A stretch of 64,000 nucleotides of DNA. It comes from Metabacillus idriensis. GTDB lineage: Bacteria; Bacillota; Bacilli; Bacillales; Bacillaceae. The DNA lies in assembly GCF_009674765.1 (NCBI RefSeq), contig NZ_WKKF01000001.1:310001-374000 (forward strand). The letters are read 5' to 3'. Below are positions 27,324 to 37,159 of this stretch, one piece after another. A program made the translations under genes and the position numbers. Position 1 is the stretch's first letter, and every line of letters begins with the position of its first letter. The notes below the pieces were generated by a model. It was not told the DNA's origin, made no database searches, and saw only the letters and a list, made by a program, of their open reading frames with translations.

Positions 27324-28514
27324 TTATGAGAGAACTTTTTTCACTTTCTCAATCGCCCAGTCAAGATCTTCTTTCGAAATGACGAGCGGCGGTGCAAAGC
27401 GAATGACGGTTTCATGCGTTTCTTTGCAGAGAAGTCCTTCTTCTTTGAGTTTTTCACAATAAGGGCGTGCTGATTCAGTAAGTTCTAAACCAATAAATAA
27501 ACCTTTGCCTCGTACTTCTTTAATAACCGGATTGTCGATTTCACGCAGGCGGTCCTGCATATAGCTTCCAAGCTCCAATGAGCGGTCAGACAGCTTTTCA
27601 TCAACAAGCACATCCAAGGCTGCAATGGAAACGGCACATGCAAGCGGGTTTCCGCCAAATGTTGAACCGTGTGAGCCAGGCTCAAAAACACCAAGGACAT
27701 CTTTATCTGCAGCTACACAGGAGATTGGGAAAACACCTCCGCCAAGTGCTTTTCCAAGAATGTACATATCCGGTTTTACGTCTTCCCAGTCACAGGCAAA
27801 CAATTTTCCTGAGCGGCCAAGTCCTGCCTGGATTTCGTCTGCCACATAAAGCACATTGTTTTCTTTACAGATGTCATACGCAGCCTTCAGGAATCCATCT
27901 TCAGGAATGTGAATGCCAGCTTCACCTTGAATTGGTTCAAAGATGAAAGCGGCTGTATTTGGTGTAATCGCTTGTTTCAGTGCTTCCAAATTGCCGAATG
28001 GAATCACTTTAATGCCAGGCAGCATAGGGCCGAAACCGCGTTTGTATTCTTCGCTTGAGCTCATTGAGACCGCTGTCATTGTACGGCCGTGGAAATTCTC
28101 CTCGCACACAATAATCTCTGCTTGATCTGCCGGAACGCCCTTTACATCATAAGCCCAGCGGCGAACGGTTTTAACGGCCGTTTCGACTGCTTCTGCACCT
28201 GTATTCATTGGCAGAACCATTTCTTTTCCTGTAAGTTTAGAAACCTTTTCATACCACGGTCCAAGCTGGTCATTGTGGAAGGCTCTTGATGTTAAAGTGA
28301 TTTTATCTGCCTGTTCCTTCAGTGCAGCAATGATTTTTGGATGACGGTGCCCTTGATTTACAGCAGAATAGGCACTGAGCATATCCATATATTTGTTTCC
28401 TTCAGGATCTTCTACCCAAACTCCTTCTGCCTTTGAGATGACGATTGGCAGCGGATGATAATTGTTTGCTCCATATTTTTCAGTCAGGTCGATGATTTGT
28501 ACTGATTTTGACAC
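27324..28514 (-). CDS. rocD: Ornithine aminotransferase
   Basis: This 396-residue class III PLP aminotransferase converts ornithine and 2-oxoglutarate to glutamate semialdehyde and glutamate (arginine breakdown, proline synthesis). Markers are the start [69 protein letters not shown] and the cofactor lysine in [11 protein letters not shown]. The close DEIQ and [14 protein letters not shown] blocks fit ornithine rather than acetylornithine enzymes. It stands alone here, away from other roc genes; no -12/-24 promoter was recognised upstream. Confidence 0.95.
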   Translation of the reverse strand: MSKSVQIIDLTEKYGANNYHPLPIVISKAEGVWVEDPEGNKYMDMLSAYSAVNQGHRHPKIIAALKEQADKITLTSRAFHNDQLGPWYEKVSKLTGKEMVLPMNTGAEAVETAVKTVRRWAYDVKGVPADQAEIIVCEENFHGRTMTAVSMSSSEEYKRGFGPMLPGIKVIPFGNLEALKQAITPNTAAFIFEPIQGEAGIHIPEDGFLKAAYDICKENNVLYVADEIQAGLGRSGKLFACDWEDVKPDMYILGKALGGGVFPISCVAADKDVLGVFEPGSHGSTFGGNPLACAVSIAALDVLVDEKLSDRSLELGSYMQDRLREIDNPVIKEVRGKGLFIGLELTESARPYCEKLKEEGLLCKETHETVIRFAPPLVISKEDLDWAIEKVKKVLS

Positions 28515-28694
28515 AATATCCCCTCCGTATGCGATTAAGTCTGGAATTACGGGAATCTAGCATTCCCTCATGTTCTACAATAGCCTACCTTTTTAAAGAA
28601 AACAATAGGAGAGTCGATGCGCTTACATTTCATTTTTTATAGGCATTCATGATACTATATGGATGGGATGTTATGAAAAAGAGGAGGATTTACA

Positions 28695-29054
28695 TTGACT
28701 ACACACTTACATATCACGACTTGGGTTGTCGCACTTATTCTATTTTTTGTCGCGAACTCGCTCTTTAAGTCTGGTAAAGAAAAACCATTTAAAATTGTAC
28801 ACATGACTTTAAGACTTTTCTATTTACTGATCATCGGTTCAGGAATTCAGCTGCTGTTAAGTCTAGCTTCCATCAGCGGAGAATATATTGGAAAAGCGAT
28901 TCTTGGCGTCTATGTTATTGCGATGATGGAAATGATTCTCGTCCGCGCTAAAAAGAAAAAGCCGACACGCATTTTCTGGATTCAGTTCGTCATCGTGCTG
29001 ATTGTCGTCATTCTGCTTGGCTTGCGTTTGCCGATCGGTTTGAAATTCTTTTAA
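28695..29054 (+). CDS. yisL: DUF1516 membrane protein YisL
   Basis: This 119-residue protein is made almost entirely of four hydrophobic segments (about residues 7-24, 37-57, 64-82 and 92-114), with a cluster of basic residues RAKKKKPTR between the last two. It matches the small YisL family, whose function is unknown. It starts at TTG 28695 after GGAGGATTTACA. Gene order (yisL before yisN and asnO) is as in B. subtilis. Confidence 0.88.
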   Translation: MTTHLHITTWVVALILFFVANSLFKSGKEKPFKIVHMTLRLFYLLIIGSGIQLLLSLASISGEYIGKAILGVYVIAMMEMILVRAKKKKPTRIFWIQFVIVLIVVILLGLRLPIGLKFF

Positions 29055-29057
29055 TGT

Positions 29058-29088
29058 AAAGAACCTCTGCGGGAAGCAGAGGTTCTTT
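29058..29088. terminator. Bidirectional terminator, yisL / yisN
   Basis: AAAGAACCTCTGC and GCAGAGGTTCTTT, a perfect 13-base stem with a 5-base loop between two convergent genes; T runs on both strands. Confidence 0.9.
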
Positions 29089-29089
29089 T

Positions 29090-29656
29090 TTATTGCTGAA
29101 TCTGTGTTAATAGTGCTCTTTTTCCTGTACAGGTTGTAAATTCAAACCGGTCTTCGTTCTTGCTGCCTCTTGAAAAATGATGCTGCACTCCGCAAATGGC
29201 CTCCTCGTTGTCGAATTGAAAGAAAGAAACCCCTTGTTTATCGTTTTTACCTTCCTGAAATACCATATGATTATAGCAGTAGATACAATCATGGATGGAG
29301 AAAGATAACGCGTTCAGCTTAGCTGTGAAAGCAAGAAAAGAATCATCACTGAATTCCTTGAGCATATATTCTAATGCGAAAGGCACCTTTTTTTGAATGC
29401 GCAGCATATCATTTGTTTTTAATTGATGGATGCCCATCGGTACAGAAAGCTGTCCATCTGTTAAATAGGTGCCTGTATACCAGCAGTCATTCAGCAAAAT
29501 CTCAATTGTTTCGTCCGGTTTAAGTTGGAGGATGGAGACTTCTTCGTTTACATCATCGTAAAATAAGAATTCCTGATCTTCGCCGATATCAATAGAACCT
29601 GTTGCGTGTGCCCGTTCCTGCCGTTCGAGCAGGCGGTGTTTTTGGTTAGAAAGCAT
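29090..29656 (-). CDS. yisN: DUF2777 protein YisN
   Basis: This 188-residue soluble protein has no recognised catalytic motif. It begins MLSNQKHRLLERQERAHATG. Its middle has a beta-rich segment (ETIEILLNDCWYTGTYLTDG), and a cysteine pair occurs in HDCIYCYNH. The length, start and position between yisL and asnO identify it as YisN, a protein of unknown function in bacilli. ATG follows GGGAGGTTCATTCC. Confidence 0.85.
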   Translation of the reverse strand: MLSNQKHRLLERQERAHATGSIDIGEDQEFLFYDDVNEEVSILQLKPDETIEILLNDCWYTGTYLTDGQLSVPMGIHQLKTNDMLRIQKKVPFALEYMLKEFSDDSFLAFTAKLNALSFSIHDCIYCYNHMVFQEGKNDKQGVSFFQFDNEEAICGVQHHFSRGSKNEDRFEFTTCTGKRALLTQIQQ

Positions 29657-29907
29657 GGAATGAACCTCCCATAAATAGACTCGTTATCGTTCGTTTTTTC
29701 CATTTAGAGGAAGTTTTATTCATTTTAAAGCAAGGCGGTTTTATTTTATTTATCGCAAACATTCAGCTGAACTTTGCAAAAGCATCCTAAAACAAAGAAA
29801 AACGTGATACGGACAAATCAACACTTCATAAGTTATGCATAGGATAGGTACATCTTTTACTGTCTGAGTAAAAATCAGGCTGTTTAAATGGGGGAGATGG
29901 TAGGCAG

Positions 29908-31758
29908 ATGTGTGGAATAACAGGGTGGGTTCATTATCAGAAAAACCTGCAGCAGCATAAAAATGTCATGGCAAATATGGCGGAATGCTTATCAAAAAGA
30001 GGACCGGATGATACGAATGTGTGGGGAGAGCAGCACATTCTTTTTGGCCATAAACGTCTTGTAGTTGTTGATCCTGAAGGCGGAAGACAGCCGATGACCC
30101 GCAAAAAGGAAGAAAATATATTTACGATTTGCTACAATGGCGAGCTTTATAATACAGAAGATATCCGCGTTGAATTACTGAAGCGGGGGTATACATTTGC
30201 AGGCCATTCTGACACAGAGGTCCTCCTCAGCGCGTACATGGAGTGGAAGGAAGAATGTGTGCATCATTTAAATGGTATTTTTGCCTTTGCGGTCTGGGAC
30301 TCAAGTAATGAAAAACTGTTCATTGCAAGAGACAGATTGGGGGTAAAACCGCTTTTTTATTCTGAACAGAATGCATCGATTATCTTTGGCTCAGAACTGA
30401 AGGCGATTCTTGCCCATCCCGATCAAAAGGCCGTTCTAGACAGGGAAGGGTTAAGTGAGGTATTTGGACTCGGGCCTTCCAGAACACCTGGAATCGGTGT
30501 CTTTAAAGGTGTAAAAGAGCTCCGTCCAGCTCACGCTATGACGTTCTCAAAAGAAGGACTGAAGGTTTGGAGATACTGGAATGTACAAAGCAGAAAGCAT
30601 CTTGATACATTTGACGAAACGGTCAGCCGGGTTGGATTTTTAGTCAATGATGCGGTGACACGCCAGCTTGTATCCGATGTTCCTGTGTGCACATTTCTTT
30701 CAGGAGGACTCGATTCAAGTGCAATTACCGCAATTGCTGCAAAAGCGTTTGAAAAAGAAGGAAAGGGTCCTTTGCACACGTTTTCGATAGATTACGAGGA
30801 TAATGATAAGTTTTTTAAAGCAAATGAATTTCAGCCAAACTCAGACGCTCCTTGGATCGATAAAATGACAGAGACTTTTCAAACCGTTCACCACCGGTCA
30901 ATCATCACACAGCAGCAGCTTGTTGATTACTTAACGGAAGCTGTTGAAGTGAGGGACCTTCCAGGTATGGCGGATATTGATTCTTCTCTTCTGTGGTTCT
31001 GCAAAGAAATTAAGAAAGATTTTGTTGTAGGCCTCTCAGGAGAATGTGCAGATGAAATATTCGGGGGTTATCCGTGGTTCCACCGCCCGCAGGATTTATC
31101 GGAAGATGCATTTCCATGGATGAGATCGACGGATGCAAGGATGAATCTGCTTCGTACAGATTGGCAAAGCAAACTGAACTTAAAAGAGTACGTAAAAACA
31201 AGATATCAGGAAACATTGAAGGAGACACCTCTTCTTGCTGGTGAGACTGAAACAGAATCTAAACGCAGACAGCTGTTTTATCTCAATATTCTTTGGTTCA
31301 TGACGACCTTGCTCGACCGGAAAGACCGCATGAGCATGGGAGCAAGTCTTGAGGTCCGCGTTCCGTTTGCTGATCATCGTCTTGTTGAATATGTGTGGAA
31401 CATTCCGTGGGATATGAAAATGCATGGAGACAGGGAAAAAGGCATTCTCCGCAAAGCATTAGAAGGCGTGCTTCCAGATGAAGTGCTTTACCGCAAAAAA
31501 AGCCCGTATCCAAAAACGCATAATCCTCACTATACAAAAGCCGTTAAAACGTGGCTTCAGTCGTTAACTCAAAATAAAGACTCAGCCCTACACGTATTCT
31601 TTGATAAAAAAGCGCTGAACGATATTATTGAATCAGAAGGAAATGCATTTCAGGCGCCATGGTACGGACAGCTGATGACAGGTCCGCAGCTGCTCGCCCA
31701 TCTGGCCCAAATTCACGTATGGTTTGAGAAGTACAGAATTGATATTGACGAATCTTAA
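29908..31758 (+). CDS. asnO: Asparagine synthetase (glutamine-hydrolysing), AsnO type
   Basis: This 616-residue enzyme makes asparagine from aspartate, glutamine and ATP. The N-terminal class II glutamine amidotransferase has its catalytic Cys2 in MCGITGWV. The synthetase domain carries the PP-loop FLSGGLDSSAITA (about residue 267) and LSGECADEIFGGYPWF. RKDRMSMGASLEVRVPFADH completes the pattern. In B. subtilis the gene at this place, asnO, is used during sporulation. The ATG follows GGGGGAGATGGTAGGCAG. Confidence 0.95.
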   Translation: MCGITGWVHYQKNLQQHKNVMANMAECLSKRGPDDTNVWGEQHILFGHKRLVVVDPEGGRQPMTRKKEENIFTICYNGELYNTEDIRVELLKRGYTFAGHSDTEVLLSAYMEWKEECVHHLNGIFAFAVWDSSNEKLFIARDRLGVKPLFYSEQNASIIFGSELKAILAHPDQKAVLDREGLSEVFGLGPSRTPGIGVFKGVKELRPAHAMTFSKEGLKVWRYWNVQSRKHLDTFDETVSRVGFLVNDAVTRQLVSDVPVCTFLSGGLDSSAITAIAAKAFEKEGKGPLHTFSIDYEDNDKFFKANEFQPNSDAPWIDKMTETFQTVHHRSIITQQQLVDYLTEAVEVRDLPGMADIDSSLLWFCKEIKKDFVVGLSGECADEIFGGYPWFHRPQDLSEDAFPWMRSTDARMNLLRTDWQSKLNLKEYVKTRYQETLKETPLLAGETETESKRRQLFYLNILWFMTTLLDRKDRMSMGASLEVRVPFADHRLVEYVWNIPWDMKMHGDREKGILRKALEGVLPDEVLYRKKSPYPKTHNPHYTKAVKTWLQSLTQNKDSALHVFFDKKALNDIIESEGNAFQAPWYGQLMTGPQLLAHLAQIHVWFEKYRIDIDES

Positions 31759-31782
31759 AAGCCGGCTATGCCGGTTTTTTTG
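31757..31782 (+). terminator. asnO terminator
   Basis: GCCGG and CCGGT arms around CTATG, then a run of eight Ts, directly overlapping the end of the gene. Confidence 0.82.
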
Positions 31783-31839
31783 CATTGAAAAACTCTCAAA
31801 ATTCCTCTTTATGTTAAAATTGGAATTGAGGTGACAGGT

Positions 31840-32718
31840 GTGATTTATAAAAAAATTGGAATTGCAGCTTTGGCTTCCATTGGTGTCAATTTTCTTATCT
31901 ATATAACGGCGCTTATCACAGGATTTATCACAGGAGATTTCACCTCTAGTCCAAGTCTGGAGGACATCGCTTTCTTGCTGTTCTATATTAGTTCATTTAT
32001 TATCGCGATTGGCACTCCTGTCAGTATTCTTGCCTATTACATTGTCCGAAATAAGGGCGAAAGCAGAAGAACCTTGAATTTTTCTATTCATATGCTTTCT
32101 TCAACAGCTGCTGGCCTGATTTTTTTTCATGAAATATTTCTGCTGGTTATGATAACTGTTCTCTCAGGCTTTCTGTTTTTTCTTGGGGATGAATGGTTTT
32201 TGTACAGGAAGGGTCTTAAGAGCGGAAGGTTCAGAGTCTGGAAGGCCGCAGCTGCTGCAGGTATTATTGCCTGTGCGGCAGCTCCGATTTATCTCCTTTC
32301 TGCTGATGACAGTGCGGAGATGGAGGAGACAGTCGATCTCAGTAAGCCGCCGGTTATTTCGGTTGAATGGAATGAGACAACACTTAGCCATATTAAACCT
32401 GAATACTGCAAATTTAAAAGAAAAGACTGTACCAGGGATAAAGAGCCATATTACATAAGCGATTTTAAAGGTGAGGCTATCGACATTTATTACGCAAACA
32501 CGTTCAGTCTTAGTGCTTCTAACAGAATTGCAGAGCCTGAATATGAAATTTATTATCTTGACGGAGAACAGATCAAACAGCTTGAACCTGTTAACGGGAC
32601 ATTTGTCATTCCGGAGGGTCTTAAAGATCAGGTGATCAAAGGGAATGCAATCTGGGAAACCGAAATTTTGCAGTTTGAGGCTGCAGTCAATATGGTTGAC
32701 GCAAGTCCGGCGAAATGA
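31840..32718 (+). CDS. Membrane protein with extracytoplasmic tail, unknown
   Basis: This 292-residue protein shows about five hydrophobic segments in its first 155 residues (near 7-30, 42-67, 82-117 as two helices, 133-152). A ~140-residue tail, probably outside the cell, follows (PPVISVEWNETTLSHIKPEY, two Cys in YCKFKRKDC). I do not recognise a family. GTG 31840 is preferred because GAGGTG lies 4 bases before it; another in-frame GTG is at 31831. It is flanked by terminators on both sides, so it is a single-gene unit after asnO. Confidence 0.75.
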   Translation: MIYKKIGIAALASIGVNFLIYITALITGFITGDFTSSPSLEDIAFLLFYISSFIIAIGTPVSILAYYIVRNKGESRRTLNFSIHMLSSTAAGLIFFHEIFLLVMITVLSGFLFFLGDEWFLYRKGLKSGRFRVWKAAAAAGIIACAAAPIYLLSADDSAEMEETVDLSKPPVISVEWNETTLSHIKPEYCKFKRKDCTRDKEPYYISDFKGEAIDIYYANTFSLSASNRIAEPEYEIYYLDGEQIKQLEPVNGTFVIPEGLKDQVIKGNAIWETEILQFEAAVNMVDASPAK

Positions 32719-32732
32719 GCCGGTCTTTTTTT
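32707..32732 (+). terminator. Terminator after the unknown membrane protein
   Basis: CCGGC and GCCGG arms with a 7-base loop, then TCTTTTTTTA, overlapping the last codons. Confidence 0.78.
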
Positions 32733-32792
32733 ATTGTTTAGGAAATTATAAAAGTTAAAAGGTTGTGGATATATACATAAAGTTATCTACGG

Positions 32793-32910
32793 CAAGCTCC
32801 AGCGCCTAGATCCTCGGTCAGAACGAATCCGCCAAAAAAGCCGGGAACCGGACTTTTCTGTCGGATTTTTATCTGCCATGCCTGAGCGGACCTTGGCGCT
32901 TGCGTTTTTG
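32793..32910. repeat. ~120-bp palindromic intergenic repeat, copy R3
   Basis: Same family as R1/R2: CAAGCTCCAGCGCCTAG at one end, CTTGGCGCTTGCGTTTTTG at the other, and the core GCCGGGAACCGGACTTTT. Its inner arms AATCCG and CGGATT differ from both other copies but pair. GGCGC near the end also pairs with GCGCC near the start. It lies in the 374-base gap before the carotenoid operon. Confidence 0.83.
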
Positions 32911-33024
32911 TTCTGGCTCCAGGATGTTTCGTCTTTCGACATATTTAAAAATCAATTGATCTGAAAAGCTATTGAGTTCGTTTTCTTTTGGGAAAGATAT
33001 TTACTACTCGGAGCACCATATTAA

Positions 33025-33053
33025 TTGTGTTTTAATAAAGTGGGTTGTATAAT
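33025..33053 (+). promoter_or_regulatory. Sigma-A-type promoter of the crt plus-strand operon
   Basis: TTGTGT (33025-33030), 17-base spacer, TATAAT (33048-33053), 39 bases before the first crt start codon. Confidence 0.65.
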
Positions 33054-33092
33054 ATTTGTATAACTATTGTATAGTGTTTAGGAGGAGTAAAC

Positions 33093-34616
33093 ATGGCTAA
33101 AAAAATCATAGTCATCGGTGCAGGACCTGGCGGCTTGGCAGCTGCCATGAACTTGGCCAGTCAGGGGTACCAAGTAGACGTTTATGAAAAACAGCCATAT
33201 GTGGGAGGACGAAACGCCTCTATTGAAATGGACGGATTCACATTTGATATGGGGCCAACCTTTCTGAGCATGATTCATATTGCTGAAGAGATTTTTGAGT
33301 CAGCGGGCAGAAACCTTCATGATTATATGGACATGATTGAACTAGAAGAAATGTATGAATTGATCTTTGACGATCGATCTTTAAAAATGACGAGAAATTC
33401 AGATGAAATGGTCAAGAGATTAGAAGAGTTTTCACCTGGAGACGGGAAGGGCTACTTCAGATTTATGAATGATACACGAAAAAAAATGGCTGCCCTGACG
33501 CCGATTCTTCAAAGCAAGATGGACCGTTTTCACCACTATATGAGCTGGAAGGTCATTAAGGCGCTTCCGCAGCTTACGGTTACGAAATCTTTATACGATG
33601 TACTCTCTAATTACTTTCAGGATGAAAGAGTCAAATACGCCTTTACCTTTCAGTCGAAGTATCTTGGCATGTCGCCGTGGGATTGCCCCGGAGCATTTTC
33701 GATTCTATCCTTCATGGAGCATGAATATGGAATATTCCATCCAAGAGGCGGAGTAAATCAGCTGTCAAAAGCGATGGGAAAGGTGCTTGAAGAATACGGC
33801 GGGAGGCTTCATCTCGGCAAAGGAGTTAAAAAACTATGGGTCGAGAAAAAGGATGTAAAAGGAATTATTTTAGAGGACGGAACAGCAGTCCATGCGGACG
33901 AAGTCGTTATTAATGGCGATTTTGCCCATGTAATGTCGAATTTAGTGGACCCAGGCATCTTGAGAAAGTTTTCGAAAGAGAAACTGGAAAAGAAAAAATA
34001 TTCCTGCTCAACTTTCATGATCTATCTTGGACTTGATAAGAAATATGATCTTCCTCACCATTCCATTATTTTTTCAGAAGACTATAAAAATAATGTGGAA
34101 GAAATTACAAAAACGCTCAAGTTGTCAGGGGATCCATCCATCTACATCCAAAACGCCAGCGTGACTGATGACACACTTGCACCCGAAGGCAAGTCTGCCC
34201 TTTACATACTTGCCCCGGTTCCTAATAATTTCAGCGGAATTGACTGGGAAAAATATCAGGATTCGTTTAGAGATTTGGTGTTTGAAACGATAGAAAAAAA
34301 GACGCAGTTTAAAAACTTAAGAGCGCATATTGAAACAGAAAAAATCATTACTCCAAAAAATTGGGAGCAAGACATTCTCGTATACAAAGGTGCAACGTTT
34401 AATTTAGGCCATCAGCTGACGCAAATGATGGTTCTTAGACCGCACAACAAGTTTGAAGAGCTGAATCATTGCTGGCTGGTGGGCGGAGGGACGCATCCCG
34501 GCAGCGGGCTTCCCACCATATTGGAATCAGCACGGATCACAACCAATGCCCTCATGAAGGAAACGAGTCATCCTGTACCTTTAAAATCTGAAAAGAAATT
34601 GGGGAATGCACTATGA
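33093..34616 (+). CDS. CrtN-family carotenoid desaturase/oxidase (paralogue 1)
   Basis: This 507-residue FAD-dependent enzyme of the phytoene desaturase/CrtN/CrtP family has the N-terminal dinucleotide fold IIVIGAGPGGLAAAMNLAS. FTFDMGPTFLSM and the C-terminal FAD-binding block WLVGGGTHPGSGLPTILES complete the pattern. It acts on C30 carotenoid chains at the membrane. Which of the three paralogues here desaturates and which oxidises end groups cannot be decided by eye; this longest one differs from the next gene in many core positions. ATG follows TTAGGAGGAGTAAAC. The end overlaps the next gene by 4 bases. Confidence 0.88.
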   Translation: MAKKIIVIGAGPGGLAAAMNLASQGYQVDVYEKQPYVGGRNASIEMDGFTFDMGPTFLSMIHIAEEIFESAGRNLHDYMDMIELEEMYELIFDDRSLKMTRNSDEMVKRLEEFSPGDGKGYFRFMNDTRKKMAALTPILQSKMDRFHHYMSWKVIKALPQLTVTKSLYDVLSNYFQDERVKYAFTFQSKYLGMSPWDCPGAFSILSFMEHEYGIFHPRGGVNQLSKAMGKVLEEYGGRLHLGKGVKKLWVEKKDVKGIILEDGTAVHADEVVINGDFAHVMSNLVDPGILRKFSKEKLEKKKYSCSTFMIYLGLDKKYDLPHHSIIFSEDYKNNVEEITKTLKLSGDPSIYIQNASVTDDTLAPEGKSALYILAPVPNNFSGIDWEKYQDSFRDLVFETIEKKTQFKNLRAHIETEKIITPKNWEQDILVYKGATFNLGHQLTQMMVLRPHNKFEELNHCWLVGGGTHPGSGLPTILESARITTNALMKETSHPVPLKSEKKLGNAL

Positions 34617-36088
34617 AAATAGCGATTGCGGGCGGAGGGATCGGCGGTCTGATATCAGCGCTGATGCTCAGGAAACACGGATATGATGTCACGATCTTTG
34701 AAAAAAGGAACAAGCTTGGCGGCAGGTTAGCTTTTGTAGAGGAAAAAGGTTACAGGATCGATGAAGGGCCGACGATTGTCCTTTTGCCTGAAATGCTGAG
34801 GGCGATTCTGCAAGAGGCAGGTGTATCAGATGATCAGTACGAATTAATCAAAATTAATCCCTTGTATAAACTGCAGTTTAAAGATGGTGCGTCTTATACA
34901 AAATACAATTCTGTAGAACGCCAGCTCCAGGAAATAAGCGAAAATTTTCCCGGAAATGAAGACGGGTTCCGAACGTTTATGAAAGATATGGAGATTCGGT
35001 TTCAGCTTGGAAAGTCAAAATTTCTTGAGAAGTCATTTCATGACAAGCGCACATTCTGGACTCGGCATAATCTGCAGACACTTATGCAGCTGAAGGCTTA
35101 TAAATCTGTGAATAACTCACTCAAAGCTTATTTTCAGGATGAAAAGATCAGGCAGGCTTACTCTCTGCAGACGCTGTATATAGGCGGCAATCCTCTTGAT
35201 TCTCCGGCTCTGTACTCACTCATCTCATTCAGCGAGCATCAGCATGGAATCTATTATTTAAAAGGCGGTTATGCAAGTCTTGTCACCGTTTTAGAAAACG
35301 AACTTTTAAAACAGGGTGTAGAAGTTGTTACGGACGCGAATGTTGAAAGAGTTTTGTCAGACGGCGAAAAAGCGGAGGGACTGATTGTTAACGGCAATGT
35401 GATAAAAGCAGATTCCTTTGTTTTAAATGGAGATTTTCCTGGAGCATCCAAGCTGATTTCACAAGAATCAATGCCGACCCGAAACTATACGCCGTCATCA
35501 AGCTGCGTCATGCTTTATTTCGGCTTAAACAAAGTATACAAGGAAGCACTTGTTCATCAGTTTTTTATGGGTTCAGATTTTAATCAGCATATGAAGGAAA
35601 TTTTTGTTACTAAAGAAGTGCCGTCAGATCCGTCCTTTTATGCTTTTCATCCTTCTGTAATCGATTCATCGCTTGCGCCTGAGGGGCATGGAGTGCTCTA
35701 TTCATTAATTCCCGTTCCTTCCGGAAGCAGCGTCAATTGGAAGGAGCAAAATGGCTTTATCGAGAAAATGATCGATCAGCTTGAGGAGCGGGGGTTCCCT
35801 GGACTCAGAAAATCCATTCAGTGGATGAAGGTCCGTACACCTGAAGATAAAGAGATGGAAGGTCTTTTTCAGGGAGGAAGCTTTGGCATTGCGCCTTCCT
35901 TATTCCAATCAGGCGTATTCAGACCCCAGGTAAAGCCTTCGAAGCTTTCAAATGTATATGCAGTGGGAGCATCCATTCATCCGGGAGGCGGGGTCCCGAT
36001 TGTGATGCAGGGGGCGAAATTGATGGTATCAGCCATCCTGTCAGATCATAAGAACAAAGAGAGTGAAGGAGTGAGTTTGAGTGGTTAA
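34613..36088 (+). CDS. crtN: CrtN-family dehydrosqualene desaturase (paralogue 2)
   Basis: This 491-residue FAD enzyme has IAIAGGGIGGLISALMLRKH at the start, YRIDEGPTIVLLPEML near 55, LYIGGNPLDSPALYSLISF near 195 and YAVGASIHPGGGVPIVMQGA near the end. It is overlapped by crtM at its 3' end (8 bases). This tight coupling suggests it is the main dehydrosqualene (4,4'-diapophytoene) desaturase; that is an inference. Start ATG overlaps the end of paralogue 1. Confidence 0.86.
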   Translation: MKIAIAGGGIGGLISALMLRKHGYDVTIFEKRNKLGGRLAFVEEKGYRIDEGPTIVLLPEMLRAILQEAGVSDDQYELIKINPLYKLQFKDGASYTKYNSVERQLQEISENFPGNEDGFRTFMKDMEIRFQLGKSKFLEKSFHDKRTFWTRHNLQTLMQLKAYKSVNNSLKAYFQDEKIRQAYSLQTLYIGGNPLDSPALYSLISFSEHQHGIYYLKGGYASLVTVLENELLKQGVEVVTDANVERVLSDGEKAEGLIVNGNVIKADSFVLNGDFPGASKLISQESMPTRNYTPSSSCVMLYFGLNKVYKEALVHQFFMGSDFNQHMKEIFVTKEVPSDPSFYAFHPSVIDSSLAPEGHGVLYSLIPVPSGSSVNWKEQNGFIEKMIDQLEERGFPGLRKSIQWMKVRTPEDKEMEGLFQGGSFGIAPSLFQSGVFRPQVKPSKLSNVYAVGASIHPGGGVPIVMQGAKLMVSAILSDHKNKESEGVSLSG

Positions 36089-36914
36089 TTTAAACCTTGC
36101 CTATAAACAATGTGAAGAAGTCATTCAGCATCATTCTAAAACTTTCTATAAAGCTTTTTCCCTCCTTCCTTCTAAAAAGAGGAAAGCTGTTTGGGCAGTA
36201 TACGCTTTTTGCAGAATCGCAGATGATATCGTTGATGAAGGAAAAAAGCCTAAAGAAGAGCTCAGGAAATTTCAGGAAGAATTCGAGGGTTTTCTAAAAG
36301 GCAGTTTTTCTCATGAAAACTTTATGTGGGTTGCCCTTCATGACACATTCAAACATTATGAAATGGATATTCAGGCCTTTCAGGATATGATAAAAGGACA
36401 GGGAATGGACCTTGTGAAAATCCGCTATCACTCTATGGACGAAGTGCTGGACTATTCTTATCATGTAGCAAGCACTGTCGGTCTAATGCTTCTGCCTATT
36501 TTGGCGCCTAAAAAGAAAGCGGTTCTTAGAGAAGGGGCGATTGCACTTGGACTTGGCATGCAGCTGACGAATATCCTCCGTGACATCGGTGAGGATCTTG
36601 GGCGAGACCGGATTTATGTCCCAAAAGATATTATGCAAAAGCATCACCTGACAGAGCGGGATCTGCAGAAGCAGACCGTTACTCCAGAATTCATCAGAGT
36701 ATGGGAGCATCTTGCCGCTGAAGCGGAGAAACAGTATGATACAGCGATGCTGACAATGAATGAATATCCTATCCATGCCCGTGCACCGGTAAAAGCTGCC
36801 GGACACTTTTACAGAGCTATACTCAACAAAATCCGTTTGAATGACTACGATGTGTTCGGTGAGCGGAACTTTGTGTCGAGTGAAGAAAAACATGCCATAC
36901 TGTCGCAGATCTGA
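36081..36914 (+). CDS. crtM: Dehydrosqualene/phytoene synthase family protein
   Basis: This 277-residue prenyl synthase probably joins two farnesyl diphosphates to dehydrosqualene (C30). The two Asp-rich motifs are DDIVDE (from Asp48) and DIGEDLGRDR (from Asp168), which hold Mg2+ and the diphosphates. AVYAFCRIADD, YSYHVASTVGLML and QLTNILRD are family signatures. The start is GTG 36081, inside the end of crtN. In B. subtilis the homologous yisP stands at the same place between asnO and yisQ. C30 rather than C40 product is inferred from the CrtN-type neighbours. Confidence 0.9.
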   Translation: MVNLNLAYKQCEEVIQHHSKTFYKAFSLLPSKKRKAVWAVYAFCRIADDIVDEGKKPKEELRKFQEEFEGFLKGSFSHENFMWVALHDTFKHYEMDIQAFQDMIKGQGMDLVKIRYHSMDEVLDYSYHVASTVGLMLLPILAPKKKAVLREGAIALGLGMQLTNILRDIGEDLGRDRIYVPKDIMQKHHLTERDLQKQTVTPEFIRVWEHLAAEAEKQYDTAMLTMNEYPIHARAPVKAAGHFYRAILNKIRLNDYDVFGERNFVSSEEKHAILSQI

Positions 36915-37029
36915 TTCTGAATTGGCACTGCGGCAGCCAGAATTTATGAGGCTGGTGCTATATACGCGATCAGCAGCAGCATAAAAAGGGTAAAGTGCAG
37001 TAAAAACAGGTGACCTGACGTGATAGCTG

Positions 37030-37060
37030 AACCACCGTCTTCATCGGGACGGTGGTTTTT
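37030..37060 (+). terminator. Terminator of the crt plus-strand operon
   Basis: AACCACCGTC and GACGGTGGTT, a perfect 10-base stem with an 8-base loop, then TTT. It lies 115 bases after crtM and ends the operon before the metQ leader. Confidence 0.85.
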
Positions 37061-37103
37061 GGCGGTTTTTAATCTCACTTTTTTGATTATTCTAAAATAA
37101 TGA

Positions 37104-37130
37104 TTGACAGAACGAAGCTGTAAGTATAAT
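37104..37130 (+). promoter_or_regulatory. Promoter of the metQ leader
   Basis: TTGACA (37104-37109) with TATAAT at 37125-37130 (15-base spacer) or TAATAT two bases later (17-base spacer). It stands 30 bases before the riboswitch. Confidence 0.65.
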
Positions 37131-37159
37131 ATACAGTTATTCAAAAAATTCATAGCTTG

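Noticed and set aside
27578-28289. Several plus-strand frames opposite rocD
   Set aside because: All are shadows of the highly conserved rocD coding sequence.
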